Assembly (NCBI GenBank): GCA_964036665.1
Contig: OZ038532.1
Location: 15,270,537 to 15,334,536 of the forward strand
Direction: 5' to 3'
DNA: 64,000 nt
Origin: Gordius sp. MW1
Taxonomy: Eukaryota > Nematomorpha > Gordioida > Gordea > Gordiidae
In this document: positions 25,101 to 37,575 of the stretch, piece by piece
How positions within the stretch are numbered: position 1 is the first letter of the stretch
How the letters are laid out: the number at the start of each line of letters is the position of its first letter
Notes under the pieces: model-generated
Told to the model about the DNA's origin: nothing
What the model saw: only the letters and a program-made list of their open reading frames with translations
Databases searched by the model: none
Position numbers and translations under genes: made by a program

Positions 25101-26596
25101 CTATCATTTTGACAAAAGACAACGTTTTATTGTTGCGATTAGTTTGTTGTATCGCAACGTGAGTGCTGAATTTTTCAAAAATGCACTATGCGATCATGAT
25201 TTCAAAGTAATATTTTTCTGATTCTGATAAATTTTTACTTGGGATCATAGAAACCACGTCTGAAAACGACAACTTTCATCGGATGAATACGGTTCAAAGA
25301 AAAATATGTGAAAAATTTTGAGGTAAAAATATTTATTTTTTTCGATTCTATGTGAAAGAGCATGAAAAAATATATAAAAGTAAGCCAATTTGAGAATCCT
25401 ATTATCCTCGATTGACTTCCGAAAAGAGGTTTTAAGCTGCGAGAACGATCATTTTAACAAAAGACAACGTTTTATTGTTGCGATTAGTTTGTTGTATCGC
25501 AACGTGAGTGCTTAATTTTTGAAAATGGCTCTATGCGATCATGATTTCAAAGTAATAGTTTTCAGATTATGATAAATTTTTACTTGGGATCATAGAAACC
25601 ACGTCTGAAAACGACATCTTTCATCGGATGAATACGGTTCAAAGAAAAATATGTGAAAAATTTTGAGGTAAAAATATTATTTTTTTTCGATTCTATGTGA
25701 AAGAGCATGAAAAAATATATAAAAGTAAGCCAATTTGAGAATCCTATTATCCTCGATTTACTTCCGAAAAGAGGTTTTAAGCTGCGAGAACTATCATTTT
25801 GACAAAAGACAACGTTTGTTGCGATTAGTTTGTTGTATCGCAACGTGAGTGCTTAATTTTTCAAAAATGCACTATGCGATCATGATGTTGAAGTAATAGT
25901 TTTCTGATTCTGATAAATTTTTACTTTTTATCATCGAAACAACGTCTGAAAACGACAACTTTCATCGGATGCATACGGTTGAAAGAAAAATATGTATAAA
26001 ATTTTGAGATGAAAATATTAATTTTTTTCGATTCTATGTGAAAGAGCATGAAAAAATATATAAAAGTAAGCCAATTTGAGAATCCTTGACTTCCGAAAAG
26101 AGGTTTTAAGCTGCGAGAACTATCATTTTGACAAAAGACAACGTTTTATTGTTGCGATTAGTTTGTTGTATCGCAACGTGAGTGCTGAATTTTTCAAAAA
26201 TGCACTATGCGATCATGATTTCAAAATAATATTTTTCTGATTCTGATAAATTTTTACTTGGGATCATAGAAACCACGTCTGAAAACGACAACTTTCATCG
26301 GATGAATACGGTTCAAAGAAAAATATGTGAAAAATTTTGAGGTAAAAATATTTATTTTTTTCGATTCTATGTGAAAGAGCATGAAAAAATATATAAAAGT
26401 AAGCCAATTTGAGAATCATATTATCCTCGATTGACTTCCGAAAAGAGGTTTTAAGCTGCGAGAACGATCATTTTGACAAAAGACAACGTTTTATTGTTGC
26501 GATAAGTTTGTTGTATCGCAACGTGAGTGCTTAATTTTTCAAAAATGCACTATGCGATCATGATTTCAAAGTAATATTTTTCTGATTCTGATAAAT
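22150..26596 (+). repeat. 13-monomer higher-order repeat, copy 1 (about 4,447 bp)
   Basis: This segment is repeated directly after itself with an offset near 4,447 bp (4,447-4,450 locally because of 1-3 base indels). Shared markers are CATAAAAACCACGTATG (near 22,507 and 26,947), TCTGAGTAATTTTTAC (near 22,830 and 27,277), GCTGAATTTTTGAAAACTGC (near 23,117 and 27,564) and GTTTTAATGTTGCG (near 23,421 and 27,868). It contains two tandem three-monomer units (24,405-25,423 and 25,424-26,442). The left edge is placed between 22,130, which does not match, and 22,200, which does. Confidence 0.8.
24405..26442 (+). repeat. Three-monomer unit, two tandem copies (1,019 bp)
   Basis: Monomer starts at 24,405, 25,424 and 26,443 are exactly 1,019 bp apart. 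Each unit runs through a GAACGATCATTTTAAC monomer, a monomer shortened to AACGTTTGTTGCG, and a monomer ending GAATCCTTGACTTCC that lacks about 13 bases. These losses explain why three monomers total 1,019 rather than about 1,032 bp. Confidence 0.88.
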
Positions 26597-29500
26597 TTTT
26601 ACTTGGGATCATAGAAACCACGTCTGAAAACGACAACTTTCATCGGATGAATACGGTTCAAAGAAAAATATGTAAAAAATTTTGAGGTAAAAATATTTAT
26701 TTTTTTCGATTCTATGTGAAAGAGCATGAAAAAATATATAAAAGTAAGCCAAATTGAGAATCCTATTATCCTCGATTGACTTCCGAAAAAAGGTTTTAAG
26801 CTGCGAGAACTATCATTTTGACAAAAGACAACGTTTTATTGTTGCGATTAGTTTGTTGTATCGCAACGTGAGTGCTTAATTTTTCAAAAATGCACTATGC
26901 GATCATGATTTTAAAGTAATAGTTTTCTGATTCTGATAAATTTTTACTTGGGATCATAAAAACCACGTATGAAAACGACAACTTTCATCGGATGAATACG
27001 GTTCTAAGAAAAATATGTGAAAAATTTTAAGGTAAAAATATTTATTTTTTTCAATTCTATGTGAAAGAGCATGAAAAAATATATAAAAGTAAGCCAATTT
27101 GAGAATCCTATTATCCTCGATTGACTTCCGAAAAGAGGTTTTAAGCTGTGAGAACTATCATTTTGACAAAAGACAACGTTTTATTGTTGCGATTAGTTTG
27201 TTGTATCGCAACGTGATGCTTAATTTTTGAAAATGGCTCTATGCGATCATGATTTCAAAGTAATAGTTTTCTGATTCTGAGTAATTTTTACTTTTTATCA
27301 TCGAAACCACGTCTGAAAACGACAACTTTCATAGGATGCATACGGTTGAAAGAAAAATATGTATAAAATTTTGAGGTGAAAATATTAATTTTTTTCGATT
27401 CTATGTGAAAGAGCATGAAAAAATATATAAAAGTAAGCTAATTTGAGAATCCTATTATCCTCGATTGACTTCCGAAAAGAGGTTTTAAGCTGCGAGAACT
27501 ATCATTTTGACAAAAGACAACGTTTTATTGTTGCGATTAGTTTGTTGTATCGCAACGTGAGTGCTGAATTTTTGAAAACTGCTCTATGCGATTATGATTT
27601 CAAAGTAATAGTTTTTAGATTCTGATAAATTTTTACTTGGGATCATAGAAACCACGTCTGAAAACGACAACTTTCATCGGATGGATACGGTTCAAAGAAA
27701 AATATGTGAAAAATTTTGAGGTAAAAATATTAATTTTTTTCGATTCTATGTGAAAGAGCATGAAAAAATATATAAAAGTAAGCTAATTTGAGAATCCTAT
27801 TATCCTCGATTGACTTCCGAAAAGAGGTTTTAAGCTGCGAGAACTATCATTTTGACAAAAGACAACGTTTTAATGTTGCGATTAGTTTGTTGTATCGCAA
27901 CGTGATGCTTAATTTTTGAAAATGGCTCTATGCGATCATGATTTCAAAGTAATAGTTTTCAGATTCTGATAAATTTTTACTTGGGATCATTGAAACCACG
28001 TCTGAAAACGACAACTTGGATCGGATGAATACGGTTCAAAGAAAAATATGTGAAAAATTTTGAGGTAAAAATATTTATTTTTTTCAATTCTATGTGAAAG
28101 AGCATGAAAAAATATATAAAAGTAAGCCAATTTGAGAATCCTATTATCCTCGATTGACTTCCGAAAAGAGGTTTTAAGCTGCGAGAACTATCATTTTGAC
28201 AAAAGACAACGTTTTATTGTTGCGATTAGTTTGTTGTATCGCAACGTGATGCTTAATTTTTGAAAATGGCTCTATGCGATCATGATTTCAAAGTAATAGT
28301 TTTCAGATTCTGATAAATTTTTACTTGGGATCATTGAAACCACGTCTGAAAACGACAACTTGGATCGGATGAATACGGTTCAAAGAAAAATATGTGAAAA
28401 ATTTTGAGGTAAAAATATTTATTTTTTTCGATTCTATGTGAAAGAGCATGAAAAAATATATAAAAGTAAGCCAATTTGAGAATCCTATTATCCTCGATTG
28501 ACTTCCGAAAAGAGGTTTTAAGCTGCGAGAACTATCATTTTGACAAAAGACAACGTTTTATTGTTGCGATAAGTTTGTTGTATCGCAACGTGAGTGCTTA
28601 ATTTTTCAAAAATGCACTATGCGATCATGATTTCAAAGTAATATTTTTCTGATTCTGATAACTTTTTACTTGGGATCATAGAAACCACGTCTGAAAACGA
28701 CAACTTTCATCGGATGAATACGGTTCAAAGAAAAATATGTGAAAAATTTTGAGGTAAAAATATTTATTTTTTCGATTCTATGTGAAAGAGCATGAAAAAA
28801 TATATAAAAGTAAGCCAATTTAGAATCCTATTATCCTCGATTGACTTCCGAAAAGAGGTTTTAAGCTGCGAGAACGATCATTTTAACAAAAGACAACGTT
28901 TTATTGTTGCGATTAGTTTGTTGTATCGCAACGTGAGTGCTTAATTTTTGAAAATGGCTCTATGCGATCATGATTTCAAAGTAATAGTTTTCAGATTATG
29001 ATAAATTTTTACTTGGGATCATAGAAACCACGTCTGAAAACGACATCTTTCATCGGATGAATACGGTTCAAAGAAAAATATGTGAAAAATTTTGAGGTAA
29101 AAATATTATTTTTTTTCGATTCTATGTGAAAGAGCATGAAAAAATATATAAAAGTAAGCCAATTTGAGAATCCTATTATCCTCGATTTACTTCCGAAAAG
29201 AGGTTTTAAGCTGCGAGAACTATCATTTTGACAAAAGACAACGTTTGTTGCGATTAGTTTGTTGTATCGCAACGTGAGTGCTTAATTTTTCAAAAATGCA
29301 CTATGCGATCATGATTTTGAAGTAATAGTTTACTGATTCTGATAAATTTTTACTTTTTATCATCGAAACAACGTCTGAAAACGACAACTTTCATCGGATG
29401 CATACGGTTGAAAGAAAAATATGTATAAAATTTTGAGATGAAAATATTAATTTTTTTCGATTCTATGTGAAAGAGCATGAAAAAATATATAAAAGTAAGC

Positions 29501-30119
29501 CAATTTGAGAATCCTTGACTTCCGAAAAGAGGTTTTAAGCTGCGAGAACTATCATTTTGACAAAAGACAACGTTTTATTGTTGCGATTAGTTTGTTGTAT
29601 CGCAACGTGAGTGCTGAATTTTTCAAAAATGCACTATGCGATCATGATTTCAAAGTAATATTTTTCTGATTCTGATAAATTTTTACTTGGGATCATAGAA
29701 ACCACGTCTGAAAACGACAACTTTCATCGGATGAATACGGTTCAAAGAAAAATATGTGAAAAATTTTGAGGTAAAAATATTTATTTTTTTCGATTCTATG
29801 TGAAAGAGCATGAAAAAATATATAAAAGTAAGCCAATTTGAGAATCCTATTATCCTCGATTGACTTCCGAAAAGAGGTTTTAAGCTGCGAGAACGATCAT
29901 TTTAACAAAAGACAACGTTTTATTGTTGCGATTAGTTTGTTGTATCGCAACGTGACTGCTTAATTTTTGAAAATGGCTCTATGCGATCATGATTTCAAAG
30001 TAATAGTTTTCAGATTATGATAAATTTTTACTTGGGATCATAGAAACCACGTCTGAAAACGACATCTTTCATCGGATGAATACGGTTCAAAGAAAAATAT
30101 GTGAAAAATTTTGAGGTAA

Positions 30120-30124
30120 AAATA
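30120..30124. other. Target-site duplication, left (AAATA)
   Basis: AAATA directly before the 546-bp insertion is repeated at 30,671-30,675 directly after it. Intact paralogous sites have a single AAATA in the same context at 24,653, 25,672, 29,101 and 31,689. Confidence 0.7.
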
Positions 30125-30197
30125 TGTCGTGTACCCATACACGAAGAATGAAATTAGCGTATCCAGAGATACGATGATGAAGATGTCTTCCCACACA

Positions 30198-30212
30198 CCC
30201 CCCCCCCCCCCC
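30198..30212. repeat. Homopolymer C tract (15 C)
   Basis: A run of 15 cytosines occurs inside the 546-bp insertion, and a second run of 12 lies at 30,339-30,350. Both stand out in a 70% AT context. Their length may be uncertain in the assembly. Confidence 0.9.
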
Positions 30213-30338
30213 TCATCTCATCTTATTCAAAAATTAAAGTTAAGAGTTCAACACGCGGTACAATCTTTTGATCTTACACGTTGTACACTCATAGCGTAGA
30301 CCATTATTCTTTTACATTTAATTTCTAGTACGCGTATA

Positions 30339-30350
30339 CCCCCCCCCCCC
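30339..30350. repeat. Homopolymer C tract (12 C)
   Basis: This is the second C run in the insertion, between CGCGTATA and GACGCGCTG. The complementary strand carries G runs that could form four-stranded structures. Confidence 0.9.
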
Positions 30351-30670
30351 GACGCGCTGATACGTATTTGTTATTTTTCTTACGCGTGAGTGATTTTCGA
30401 TATACGCATCTTATCGTATGCGATTTTGACATTGCGATCTTTTAATTATTATATATTTTCTTGGTTGTGATTATATTAATGCCATGTAATAAAGACAGTT
30501 GAGAAATATTTCTGCGTACGCGCGTGAGCCTGTTCGCGGCCCGGCCATCCCCCAATAATTTATCGTTTTACGGCCCAATTTTCCTTTAAGTTCCCCCAAT
30601 TAATTCCTAATAACTCTTCCCTTCTGGACCTTCTTATTTAAATCGTATTCCTTTTCGCACGAATACGATA

Positions 30671-30675
30671 AAATA
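30671..30675. other. Target-site duplication, right (AAATA)
   Basis: This is the right-hand copy of the duplication flanking the 546-bp insertion; the satellite monomer continues from here with TTATTTTTTTTCG in register. Confidence 0.7.
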
Positions 30676-32452
30676 TTATTTTTTTTCGATTCTATGTGAA
30701 AGAGCATGAAAAAATATATAAAAGTAAGCCAATTTGAGAATCCTATTATCCTCGATTTACTTCCGAAAAGAGGTTTTAAGCTGCGAGAACTATCATTTTG
30801 ACAAAAGACAACGTTTGTTGCGATTAGTTTGTTGTATCGCAACGTGAGTGCTTAATTTTTCAAAAATGCACTATGCGATCATGATTTTGAAGTAATAGTT
30901 TTCTGATTCTGATAAATTTTTACTTTTTATCATCGAAACAACGTCTGAAAACGACAACTTTCATCGGATGCATACGGTTGAAAGAAAAATATGTATAAAA
31001 TTTTGAGATGAAAATATTAATTTTTTTCGATTCTATGTGAAAGAGCATGAAAAAATATAAAAAGTAAGCCAATTTGAGAATCCTTGACTTCCGAAAAGAG
31101 GTTTTAAGCTGCGAGAACTATCATTTTGACAAAAGACAACGTTTTATTGTTGCGATTAGTTTGTTGTATCGCAACGTGAGTGCTGAATTTTTCAAAAATG
31201 CACTATGCGATCATGATTTCAAAGTAATATTTTTCTGATTCTGATAAATTTTTACTTGGGATCATAGAAACCACGTCTGAAAACGACAACTTTCATCGGA
31301 TGAATACGGTTCAAAGAAAAATATGTGAAAAATTTTGAGGTAAAAATATTTATTTTTTTCGATTCTCTGTGAAAGAGCATGAAAAAATATATAAAAGTAA
31401 GCCAATTTGAGAATCCTATTATCCTCGATTGACTTCCGAAAAGAGGTTTTAAGCTGCGAGAACGATCATTTTAACAAAAGACAACGTTTTATTGTTGCGA
31501 TTAGTTTGTTGTATCGCAACGTGAGTGCTTAATTTTTGAAAATGGCTCTATGCGATCATGATTTCAAAGTAATAGTTTTCAGATTATGATTAATTTTTAC
31601 TTGGGATCATAGAAACCACGTCTGAAAACGACATCTTTCATCGGATGAATACGGTTCAAAGAAAAATATGTGAAAAATTTTGAGGTAAAAATATTATTTT
31701 TTTTCGATTCTATGTGAAAGAGCATGAAAAAATATATAAAAGTAAGCCAATTTGAGAATCCTATTATCCTCGATTTACTTCCGAAAAGAGGTTTTAAGCT
31801 GCGAGAACTATCATTTTGACAAAAGACAACGTTTGTTGCGATTAGTTTGTTGTATCGCAACGTGTGTGCTTAATTTTTCAAAAATGCACTATGCGATCAT
31901 GATTTTGAAGTAATAGTTTTCTGATTCTGATAAATTTTTACTTTTTATCATCGAAACAACGTCTGAAAACGACAACTTTCATCGGATGCATACGGTTGAA
32001 AGAAAAATATGTATAAAATTTTGAGATGAAAATATTAATTTTTTTCGATTCTATGTGAAAGAGCATGAAAAAATATAAAAAGTAAGCCAATTTGAGAATC
32101 CTTGACTTCCGAAAAGAGGTTTTAAGCTGCGAGAACTATCATTTTGACAAAAGACAACGTTTTATTGTTGCGATTAGTTTGTTGTATCGCAACGCTGAAT
32201 TTTTCAAAAATGCACTATGCGATCATGATTTCAAAGTAATATTTTTCTGATTCTGATAAATTTTTACTTGGGATCATAGAAACCACGTCTGAAAACGACA
32301 ACTTTCATCGGATGAATACGGTTCAAAGAAAAATATGTGAAAAATTTTGAGGTAAAAATATTTATTTTTTTCGATTCTCTGTGAAAGAGCATGAAAAAAT
32401 ATATAAAAGTAAGCCAATTTGAGAATCCTATTATCCTCGATTGACTTCCGAA

Positions 32453-34849
32453 AAGAGGTTTTAAGCTGCGAGAACGATCATTTTAACAAAAGACAACGTT
32501 TTATTGTTGCGATTAGTTTGTTGTATCGCAACGTGAGTGCTTAATTTTTGAAAATGGCTCTATGCGATCATGATTTCAAAGTAATAGTTTTCAGATTATG
32601 ATAAATTTTTACTTGGGATCATAGAAACCACGTCTGAAAACGACATCTTTCATCGGATGAATACGGTTCAAAGAAAAATATGTGAAAAATTTTGAGGTAA
32701 AAATATTAATTTTTTTCAATTCTATGTGAAAGAGCATGAAAAAATATATAAAAGTAAGCCAATTTGAGAATCCTATTATCCTCGATTGACTTCCGAAAGA
32801 GGTTTTAAGCTGCGAGAACTATCATTTTGACAAAAGACAACGTTTTATTGTTGCGATTAGTTTGTTGTATCGCAACGTGATGCTTAATTTTTGAAAATGG
32901 CTCTATGCGATCATGATTTCAAAGTAATAGTTTTCAGATTCTGATAAATTTTTACTTGGGATCATTGAAACCACGTCTGAAAACGACAACTTGGATCGGA
33001 TGAATACGGTTCAAAGAAAAATATGTGAAAAATTTTGAGGCAAAAATATTTATTTTTTTCAATTCTATGTGAAAGAGCATGAAAAAATATATAAAAGTAA
33101 GCCAATTTGAGAATCCTATTATCCTCGATTGACTTCCGAAAAGAGGTTTTAAGCTGCGAGAACTATCATTTTGACAAAAGACAACGTTTTATTGTTGCGA
33201 TTAGTTTGTTGTATCGCAACGTGATGCTTAATTTTTGAAAATGGCTCTATGCGATCATGATTTCAAAGTAATAGTTTTCAGATTCTGATAAATTTTTACT
33301 TGGGATCATAAAAACCACGTATGAAAACGACAACTTTCATCGGATGAATACGGTTCTAAGAAAAATATGTGAAAAATTTTAAGGTAAAAATATTTTTTTT
33401 TTTCAATTCTATGTGAAAGAGCATAAAAAAATATATAAAAGTAAGCCAATTTGAGAATCCTATTATCCTCGATTGACTTCCGAAAAGAGGTTTTAAGCTG
33501 TGAGAACTATCATTTTGACAAAAGACAACGTTTTATTGTTGCGATTAGTTTGTTGTATCGCAACGTGATGCTTAATTTTTGAAAATGGCTCTATGCGATC
33601 ATGATTTCAAAGTAATAGTTTTCTGATTCTGAGTAATTTTTACTTTTTATCATCGAAACCACGTCTGAATACGACAACTTTCATAGGATGCATACGGTTG
33701 AAAGAAAAATATGTATAAAATTTTGAGGTGAAAATATTAATTTTTTTCGATTCTATTTGAAAGAGCATGAAAAAATATATAAAAGTAAGCTAATTTGAGA
33801 ATCCTATTATCCTCGATTGACTTCCGAAAAGAGGTTTTAAGCTGCGAGAACTATCATTTTGACAAAAGACAACGTTTTATTGTTGCGATTAGTTTGTTGT
33901 ATCGCAACGTGAGTGCTGAATTTTTGAAAACTGCTCTATGCGATTATGATTTCAAAGTAATAGTTTTTAGATTCTGATAAATTTTTACTTTTTATATCGA
34001 AACCACGTCTGAAAACGACAACTTTCATCGGATGCATACGGTTGAAAGAAAAATAAGTGAAAAATTTTGAGGTAAAAATATTAATTTTTTTCGATTCTAT
34101 GTGAAAGAGCATGAAAAAATATATAAAAGTAAGCCAAATTGAGAATCCTATTATCCTCGATTGACTTCCGAAAAAAGGTTTTAAGCTGCGAGAACTATCA
34201 TTTTGACAAAAGACAACGTTTTATTGTTGCGATTAGTTTGTTGTATCGCAACGTGAGTGCTTAATTTTTCAAAAATGCACTATGCGATCATGATTTTGAA
34301 GTAATAGTTTTCTGATTCTGATAAATTTTTACTTTTTATCATTGAAACCACGTCTGAAAACGACAACTTTCATCGGATGTATACGGTTGAAAGAAAAATA
34401 TGTAAAAAATTTTGAGGTGAAAATATTTATTTTTTTCGATTCTATGTGAAAGAGCATGAAAAAATATATAAAAGTAAGCCAATTTGAGAATCTTTGACTT
34501 CCGAAAAGAGGTTTTAAGCTGCGAGAACTATCATTTTGACAAAAGACAACGTTTTATTGTTGCGATTAGTTTGTTGTATCGCAACGTGATGCTTAATTTT
34601 TGAAAATGCCTCTATGCGATCATGATTTCAAAGTAATAGTTTTTAGATTCTGATAAATTTTTACTTGGGATCATAGAAACCACGTCTGAAAACGACAACT
34701 TTCATCGGATGGATACGGTTCAAAGAAAAATATGTGAAAAATTTTGAGGTAAAAATATTAATTTTTTTTGATTCTATGTGAAAGAGCATGAAAAAATATA
34801 TAAAAGTAAGCTAATTTGAGAATCCTATTATCCTCGATTGACTTCCGAA
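32453..34849 (+). repeat. Transition monomers linking the 3-mer block to a copy of domain II start
   Basis: From 32,453 the three-monomer pattern continues briefly and then changes near 32,707. The stretch from about 33,300 to 33,980 matches 22,500-23,180, sharing CATAAAAACCACGTATG, TCTGAGTAATTTTT and GAATTTTTGAAAACTGC. From about 33,980 it switches to the sequence of the block that begins near 20,100. The junction is therefore a recombination point between two known blocks. Confidence 0.7.
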
Positions 34850-36212
34850 AAGAGGTTTTAAGCTGCGAGAACTATCATTTTGACAAAAGACAACGTTTTA
34901 TTGTTGCGATTAGTTTGTTGTATCGCAACGTGATGCTTAATTTTTGAAAATGGCTCTATGCGATCATGATTTCAAAGTAATAGTTTTCAGATTCTGATAA
35001 ATTTTTACTTGGGATGATTGAAACCACGTCTGAAAACGACAACTTGGATCGGATGAATACGGTTCAAAGAAAAATATGTGAAAAATTTTGAGGTAAAAAT
35101 ATTTATTTTTTTCAATTCTATGTGAAAGAGCATGAAAAAATATATAAAAGTAAGCCAATTTAAGAATCCTATTATCCTCGATTGACTTCCGAAAAGAGGT
35201 TTTAAGCTGCGAGAACTATCATTTTGACAAAAGACAACGTTTTATTGTTGCGATAAGTTTGTTGTATCGCAACGTGAGTGCTTAATTTTTCGATCATGAT
35301 TTCAAAGTAATATTTTTCTGATTCTGATAAATTTTTACTTGGGATCATAGAAACCACGTCTGAAAACGACAACTTTCATCGGATGAATACGGTTCAAAGA
35401 AAAATATGTAAAAAATTTTGAGGTAAAAATATTTATTTTTTTCGATTCTATGTGAAAGAGCATGAAAAAATATATAAAAGTAAGCCAAATTGAGAATCCT
35501 ATTATCCTCGATTGACTTCCGAAAAAAGGTTTTAAGCTGCGAGAACTATCATTTTGACAAAAGACAACGTTTTATTGTTGCGATTAGTTTGTTGTATCGC
35601 AACGTGAGTGCTTAATTTTTCAAAAATGCACTATGCGATCATGATTTTAAAGTAATAGTTTTCTGATTCTGATAAATTTTTACTTGGGATCATAAAAACC
35701 ACGTATGAAAACGACAACTTTCATCGGATGAATACGGTTCTAAGAAAAATATGTGAAAAATTTTAAGGTAAAAATATTTATTTTTTTCAATTCTATGTGA
35801 AAGAGCATGAAAAAATATATAAAAGTAAGCCAATTTGAGAATCCTATTATCCTCGATTGACTTCCGAAAAGAGGTTTTAAGCTGTGAGAACTATCATTTT
35901 GACAAAAGACAACGTTTTATTGTTGCGATTAGTTTGTTGTATCGCAACGTGATGCTTAATTTTTGAAAATGGCTCTATGCGATCATGATTTCAAAGTAAT
36001 GGTTTTCTGATTCTGAGTAATTTTTACTTTTTATCATCGAAACCACGTCTGAAAACGACAACTTTCATAGGATGCATACGGTTGAAAGAAAAATATGTAT
36101 AAAATTTTGAGGTGAAAATATTAATTTTTTTCGATTCTATGTGAAAGAGCATGAAAAAATATATAAAAGTAAGCTAATTTGAGAATCCTATTATCCTCGA
36201 TTGACTTCCGAA
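34850..36212 (+). repeat. Four-monomer unit, copy 1 (1,363 bp)
   Basis: Monomer starts at 34,850, 36,213 and 37,576 are exactly 1,363 bp apart. Both copies carry the same 15-base loss giving TTTTTCGATCATG (near 35,287 and 36,650), the GATTGAAACC and TTGGATCGG markers, AATTTAAGAATCC, CATAAAAACCACGTATG, and AGTAATGGTTTTCTG (near 35,996 and 37,359). The shared rare loss explains the length of 1,363 instead of about 1,376 bp. Confidence 0.92.
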
Positions 36213-37575
36213 AAGAGGTTTTAAGCTGCGAGAACTATCATTTTGACAAAAGACAACGTTTTATTGTTGCGATTAGTTTGTTGTATCGCAACGTGATGCT
36301 TAATTTTTGAAAATGGCTCTATGCGATCATGATTTCAAAGTAATAGTTTTCAGATTCTGATAAATTTTTACTTGGGATGATTGAAACCACGTCTGAAAAC
36401 GACAACTTGGATCGGATGAATACGGTTCAAAGAAAAATATGTGAAAAATTTTGAGGTAAAAATATTTATTTTTTTCAATTCTATGTGAAAGAGCATGAAA
36501 AAATATATAAAAGTAAGCCAATTTAAGAATCCTATTATCCTCGATTGACTTCCGAAAAGAGGTTTTAAGCTGCGAGAACTATCATTTTGACAAAAGACAA
36601 CGTTTTATTGTTGCGATAAGTTTGTTGTATCGCAACGTGAGTGCTTAATTTTTCGATCATGATTTCAAAGTAATATTTTTCTGATTCTGATAAATTTTTA
36701 CTTGGGATCATAGAAACCACGTCTGAAAACGACAACTTTCATCGGATGAATACGGTTCAAAGAAAAATATGTAAAAAATTTTGAGGTAAAAATATTTATT
36801 TTTTTCGATTCTATGTGAAAGAGCATGAAAAAATATATAAAAGTAAGCCAAATTGAGAATCCTATTATCCTCGATTGACTTCCGAAAAAAGGTTTTAAGC
36901 TGCGAGAACTATCATTTTGACAAAAGACAACGTTTTATTGTTGCGATTAGTTTGTTGTATCGCAACGTGAGTGCTTAATTTTTCAAAAATGCACTATGCG
37001 ATCATGATTTTAAAGTAATAGTTTTCTGATTCTGATAAATTTTTACTTGGGATCATAAAAACCACGTATGAAAACGACAACTTTCATCGGATGAATACGG
37101 TTCTAAGAAAAATATGTGAAAAATTTTAAGGTAAAAATATTTATTTTTTTCAATTCTATGTGAAAGAGCATGAAAAAATATATAAAAGTAAGCCAATTTG
37201 AGAATCCTATTATCCTCGATTGACTTCCGAAAAGAGGTTTTAAGCTGTGAGAACTATCATTTTGACAAAAGACAACGTTTTATTGTTGCGATTAGTTTGT
37301 TGTATCGCAACGTGATGCTTAATTTTTGAAAATGGCTCTATGCGATCATGATTTCAAAGTAATGGTTTTCTGATTCTGAGTAATTTTTACTTTTTATCAT
37401 CGAAACCACGTCTGAAAACGACAACTTTCATAGGATGCATACGGTTGAAAGAAAAATATGTATAAAATTTTGAGGTGAAAATATTAATTTTTTTCGATTC
37501 TATGTGAAAGAGCATGAAAAAATATATAAAAGTAAGCTAATTTGAGAATCCTATTATCCTCGATTGACTTCCGAA
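36213..37575 (+). repeat. Four-monomer unit, copy 2 (1,363 bp)
   Basis: This is the direct copy of 34,850-36,212, with no difference seen by eye at the marker positions. It ends where the following monomer has GCTGAATTTTTGAAAACTGC in place of the GATGCTTAATTTTTG form. Confidence 0.92.

Larger units (their letters stand above)
30125..30670. mobile_element. Foreign insertion, probable solitary LTR (546 bp)
   Basis: A 546-bp non-satellite sequence interrupts a monomer after GGTAAAAATA and the monomer resumes with AAATATTATT, giving a direct duplication AAATA on both sides. Shifting the boundary by one base on each side allows a 7-base duplication AAAATAT. The insert begins TGTCGTGTACCC, and has an AT-rich TATATATT stretch near 30,450 and AATAAA at 30,488-30,493, as expected of U3 and R parts of an LTR. 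It ends CGATA rather than CA, and no internal region is present, so a solitary LTR fits but a short non-autonomous transposon is not excluded. No coding capacity is visible. Because unoccupied copies of its site exist nearby, it is younger than the local repeat expansion. Strand is inferred from AATAAA only. Confidence 0.55.
26597..31594 (+). repeat. 13-monomer higher-order repeat, copy 2, interrupted
   Basis: This is the second copy of the 4,447-bp unit. It is about 551 bp longer because of the insertion at 30,125-30,670 plus a 5-base target duplication. Its three-monomer section then continues with a third tandem copy (31,441-32,452), where copy 1 has only two. Differences from copy 1 are scattered single bases and short indels. 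Confidence 0.8.
28853..32452 (+). repeat. Three-monomer unit, three tandem copies, one interrupted
   Basis: Unit starts fall at 28,853, 29,872, 31,441 and 32,453. The steps are 1,019, 1,569 and 1,012 bp. The long middle step equals 1,018 plus 551, which is the 546-bp insertion with a 5-base duplication. The short third step is explained mainly by a small loss at AACGCTGAATTTTTC near 32,191. The left part of the unit recurs once more after 32,453 and then diverges near 32,707. The unit was thus present twice in the neighbouring 4,447-bp copy and three times here. Confidence 0.88.

Noticed and set aside
30125-30670. Insertion being a copy of the 51,861 terminal repeat
   Set aside because: Apart from a short ACACGAA string near the start, the two sequences do not align.
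30600-30842. Open frame crossing from the 546-bp insertion into satellite
   Set aside because: It is a chance fusion across the insertion boundary.
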